Below, one piece after another: positions 61,639 through 64,000 of a stretch of 64,000 nt of DNA. How positions within the stretch are numbered: position 1 is the first letter of the stretch; each line of letters starts with the position of its first letter. The stretch is from Miltoncostaea sp963770865. Its GTDB lineage: Bacteria > Actinomycetota > Thermoleophilia > Miltoncostaeales > Miltoncostaeaceae. Both the position numbers and the translations under genes were made by a program. The stretch covers positions 62,001-126,000 of the forward strand of contig CAVYRD010000018.1 in assembly GCA_963770865.1 (NCBI GenBank), read 5' to 3'. A model generated the notes under the pieces. That model did no database searches and was not told where the DNA came from. It saw nothing but the letters and a program-made list of their open reading frames with translations.

Positions 61639-61803
61639 GTCGCCGTTCACGCGTGGGATATCGACGGCGCCACCCGAGCCGGCCTGGCGACGGCCTGGGT
61701 CGGTCGCAACGGCCGCCCGTACCCGGGCCACTTCACGCTGGCGGACCACGTCGTGACCGAGGTGTCAGAACTGACCGGGATCCTGGAGGCCCGAAGAACC
61801 TGA
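61639..61803 (+). pseudogene. haloacid dehalogenase (HAD type II), C-terminal fragment
   Basis: In frame from 61639 the sequence reads VAVHAWDIDGATRAGLATAW, VGRNGRPYPGHFTLADHVV and ends at TGA 61803. This is the Asp-containing end of a type II haloacid dehalogenase. About 170 upstream residues are replaced by the IS256 remnant on the opposite strand. Confidence 0.8.
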
Positions 61804-61901
61804 GGCGCTCCCCGGAATGCGCCGCGGGCGGCACCGTCCGGGCCGATGGTCCGGGCCTCGCCGGGGACCAATCTTCGCCGTCGGTGCGCGAGTATCCGGT
61901 A

Positions 61902-62309
61902 GTGCCGTTCGCAGCCACCCTCCGCTGGGTCGTCGCCTCCAGCGCAACGAGCTATGGCTACACGCTCACCATCTGGGCGACGAGCGCGGTGGTGCTCCAC
62001 CACCGCGGCATCCCAACGGAGGCGAACGCCCTGGCGTTCGTGCTGGGCGCGATCGGCGCGTTCGCGGTGGTGGGCTTCGTCGCGAACCGGGGCCTTCCCC
62101 GCGTGAGCCCACCGCATCCGCGCAGCTTCCGCCTCTGGCAGGCCCTCCACCTCGTGAGCGTCACCGCCGCCATCGGCGGGGCCGCGATCATCACCCGCCT
62201 ATTCCACTCGTGGATGGCGTGGCCGGCGAGCGGCTTCACCGCGACGGCCGCGTATCTGGTGGTGCTCGCTGCCCAACTCAGCGTCGGAGGTTCCTCGGAC
62301 GCTCCCTGA
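61902..62309 (+). CDS. four-helix membrane protein
   Basis: About 135 residues with four hydrophobic helices: LRWVVASSATSYGYTLTIWA, then ALAFVLGAIGAFAVVGFVA, LVSVTAAIGGAAIITRLF and ATAAYLVVLAAQLSVGG. Two Arg/Pro loops separate them. I do not recognise a characterised family. The start is GTG 61902 or the GTG at 61884. No ribosome site stands out. It looks intact. Confidence 0.6.
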   Translation: MPFAATLRWVVASSATSYGYTLTIWATSAVVLHHRGIPTEANALAFVLGAIGAFAVVGFVANRGLPRVSPPHPRSFRLWQALHLVSVTAAIGGAAIITRLFHSWMAWPASGFTATAAYLVVLAAQLSVGGSSDAP

Positions 62310-62352
62310 AGGAACTCGCCGGGTCGTCAGGCCCGCTGGAGCTCGCCTTCTC

Positions 62353-62739
62353 TCACGCGGGTGTCTGTTCTCTGGTCTCGTCGATCAGATCGAGCAGCTC
62401 AACGAGACTCAGGAACCGCCGAGGTTGCCCGACCACGTTGACCAACCGTAGGCGTCGCCCCTCGGCCTGGAACATCACCTGAGCGTCCAGAACCGCGCGC
62501 AGCCCTGATGAGTCGATGAAGACCAAGTCCCGCACGTTGACGCGGAGGTCACCGCTGATTTCGGTGAGCAAGGCCCGTGCCCGCCTCCTGAACGACCCGC
62601 TCGCCGATACGTCGAGCTCGCCTTCAAGGTGGTAGGTGGCGCCGGCGTTGACGACCTCAAGCCGACCGATCAGCTCGCCGGACAGGCGTCCTCTGGCGGC
62701 GGCGTCATCCGTTGGCTCGAACGACAACAATCGCTCCAC
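62353..62739 (-). CDS. STAS-domain anti-sigma factor antagonist
   Basis: A 128-residue STAS protein. The regulatory Ser is in RDLVFIDSSGLRAVLDAQVM (about residues 74-93), the strand before is YHLEGELDVSASGS. An N-terminal extension of about 35 residues is present. It resembles the protein at 41565-41921. A partner-switching role is inferred; no anti-sigma kinase lies nearby. Confidence 0.85.
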   Translation of the reverse strand: MERLLSFEPTDDAAARGRLSGELIGRLEVVNAGATYHLEGELDVSASGSFRRRARALLTEISGDLRVNVRDLVFIDSSGLRAVLDAQVMFQAEGRRLRLVNVVGQPRRFLSLVELLDLIDETREQTPA

Positions 62740-62976
62740 GTGTGGGCGAAGCCGGAGCCGATCCCACCCAGGCCCTCCGGGCGTGGACGGCGACGGATTC
62801 TACGGTGGAAGACAAGCCTGAGGGCGCTCGTCTGACGAGAGCGGAACGCCGACTCGCACCCCACCCGAACGCTGGCTAGTGTGCTCCCCGCCCGGTGCCG
62901 GGCTGCCGCGCGCACGGCGATCGCCCCCCCCGGGGACGGTGGCGCAGCGGGGTCACACCGACCCCTGGAGCCCGCC

Positions 62977-64000
62977 GTGCAGGAAGCCATCGCCGCAGGT
63001 CTGTTCGCCGTCGTCCTCGGCCTCGTGGTCTCGGAGCGGATCCATCGCACGAAGATCGCGCTCGCCGGAGCAGCCGTCGCCGCGCTCGCCGGGCTGATCT
63101 CCCAGGAGGAGGCCATTGCGGCCATCGACTGGGGCGTTATCGGGCTGCTCGCCGGAATGATGGTCCTCGTCTGGGGCACCGAGCGCACCGGCATCTTCAC
63201 CTACCTGGCGATCCGGGTCGGCCAGGCCTCGCACGGGCGCCCGGCCCGCCTCATGTTCGGCCTCACCGGCACGACGGCCTTCGCCTCGGCGTTCCTCGAC
63301 AACGTCACGACGATCCTGCTGGTCGTGCCGATCACCTTCGTGATCGCCGACGCACTCGAGCTCGACCTGATCCCGCTGATCGTCGCCGAGGTGATCGCGA
63401 GCAACCTCGGCGGCGCCGCGACCCTGATCGGCGACCCGCCCAACATCATCATCGCCAGCCAGAGCGGTCTCGGCTTCATCGACTTCCTGGTCCACGTCGG
63501 GCCGCCCGCCCTCGTGTCCTACCTGATCGTCACCGCCGGTCTCTACCTGGTCTACCGGCGTGCGCTCACACCATCGCCCGGGCGGATCGAGGAGCTGGGC
63601 TTCCTCGAGGCCTCGGCCAGCCTCGGCCCGCGGCGCGAGGTGGCGATCGTGCTCGGTTGCCTCGGCGCCACGATCGTCGGCTTCTTCATCCACGGCGCGC
63701 TCGGGCTCGAGCCGGCGACGATCGCGCTCTCGGGTGCCGCCCTCTATCTGCTCATCAGCGGGGTCGAGGTCGAGCAGCCGCTCGTCGCGATCGAGTGGAC
63801 GACGCTCTTCTTCTTCATCGGCCTGTTCGTCGTCGTGGGAGCCCTCGAGGTCAACGGGGTGCTCGAGCGAATCACCGACTGGCTCGCCGACGCAACGGGG
63901 GGCTCGGCCACCACCCAGGCGCTCGGCATCCTCTGGGGCTCGGCGATCGCGAGCGGGATCGTCGACAACATCCCCTTCACGGCCGCGATGGCTCCTGTCG
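62977..64000 (+). CDS. ArsB/NhaD (SLC13-like) transporter, cut by the window end
   Basis: From GTG 62977 (GGAG six bases upstream) at least 341 residues of a ten- or more-helix ion transporter continue off the window. Typical sequences are GLLAGMMVLVWGTERTGIF, FLDNVTTILLVVPITFVIA, EVIASNLGGAATLIGDPPNI and later ASGIVDNIPFTAAM. The DNVTT and GDPPN motifs are characteristic of the ArsB/NhaD and related anion or Na+/H+ families. The transported ion cannot be told from this part. Confidence 0.88.
   Translation, partial: MQEAIAAGLFAVVLGLVVSERIHRTKIALAGAAVAALAGLISQEEAIAAIDWGVIGLLAGMMVLVWGTERTGIFTYLAIRVGQASHGRPARLMFGLTGTTAFASAFLDNVTTILLVVPITFVIADALELDLIPLIVAEVIASNLGGAATLIGDPPNIIIASQSGLGFIDFLVHVGPPALVSYLIVTAGLYLVYRRALTPSPGRIEELGFLEASASLGPRREVAIVLGCLGATIVGFFIHGALGLEPATIALSGAALYLLISGVEVEQPLVAIEWTTLFFFIGLFVVVGALEVNGVLERITDWLADATGGSATTQALGILWGSAIASGIVDNIPFTAAMAPV

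Overview
The window is very GC-rich (mostly above 70 %), densely packed, and rich in ATGA/GTGA start-stop overlaps. Several genes appear to start directly after a TANNNT -10 box with no leader. Together with System I cytochrome c maturation, a Tad-type export locus, ECF sigma factors with membrane anti-sigma partners and an array of secreted virginiamycin-B-lyase-like propellers, this points to an actinobacterium, most likely a Thermoleophilia/Solirubrobacterales-type lineage (inference; no rRNA or marker tree is available here).

Layout: 0-3 kb (+) carries an ExeA-like ATPase, two half-CHAD proteins and a metallophosphoesterase. 3-4.7 kb (-) is an ECF sigma factor with a DUF4349 membrane protein. 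4.7-19.5 kb (-) is one operon: DUF192 protein, response regulator, histidine kinase, zinc-ribbon protein, CpaB, CpaE, TadA, TadB, TadC and a pilin-like protein. The response regulator gene of this operon is cut in two. Its receiver half is at 18.6-19.0 kb and its DNA-binding half at 10.6-11.0 kb, collinear and on the same strand. Between them sits a 7.6-kb block of plus-strand genes (tspO, three Vgb-like propellers, membrane proteins, a lipoprotein), most of them broken by single-base indels.

19.5-50.7 kb is ordinary chromosome: a lysA-hom-thrC-thrB-folP run, a transaldolase, a CHASE-PAS-GAF-GGDEF protein, an M23 peptidase behind a structured leader, ccmE/ccmF/ccmI, a DNA ligase, an AcuC-type deacetylase, selD, a sigma factor fused to its own anti-sigma domain, and a membrane-anchored MarR-like protein. 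At 50.7-51.5 kb one ORF is a chimera of a Gfo/Idh oxidoreductase and a XylH-type sugar permease.

51.8-59.1 kb is an integrated conjugative or mobilizable element. It holds a tRNA 3'-end fragment, two toxin-antitoxin modules, a tyrosine integrase, excisionase-type regulators, an IclR regulator and a MobF relaxase with helicase domain; the second toxin and the relaxase are frameshifted. 59.2-61.8 kb is a graveyard of truncated genes (chromate transporter, ZIP transporter, IS256 transposase, haloacid dehalogenase) around an intact universal stress protein. The window ends with a small membrane protein, a STAS protein and the start of an ArsB/NhaD-type transporter.

Caution: about a dozen single-base frameshifts occur, some in biosynthetic genes (thrB, folP) and some at C/G homopolymers. 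Residual sequencing error is a real alternative to pseudogenisation.
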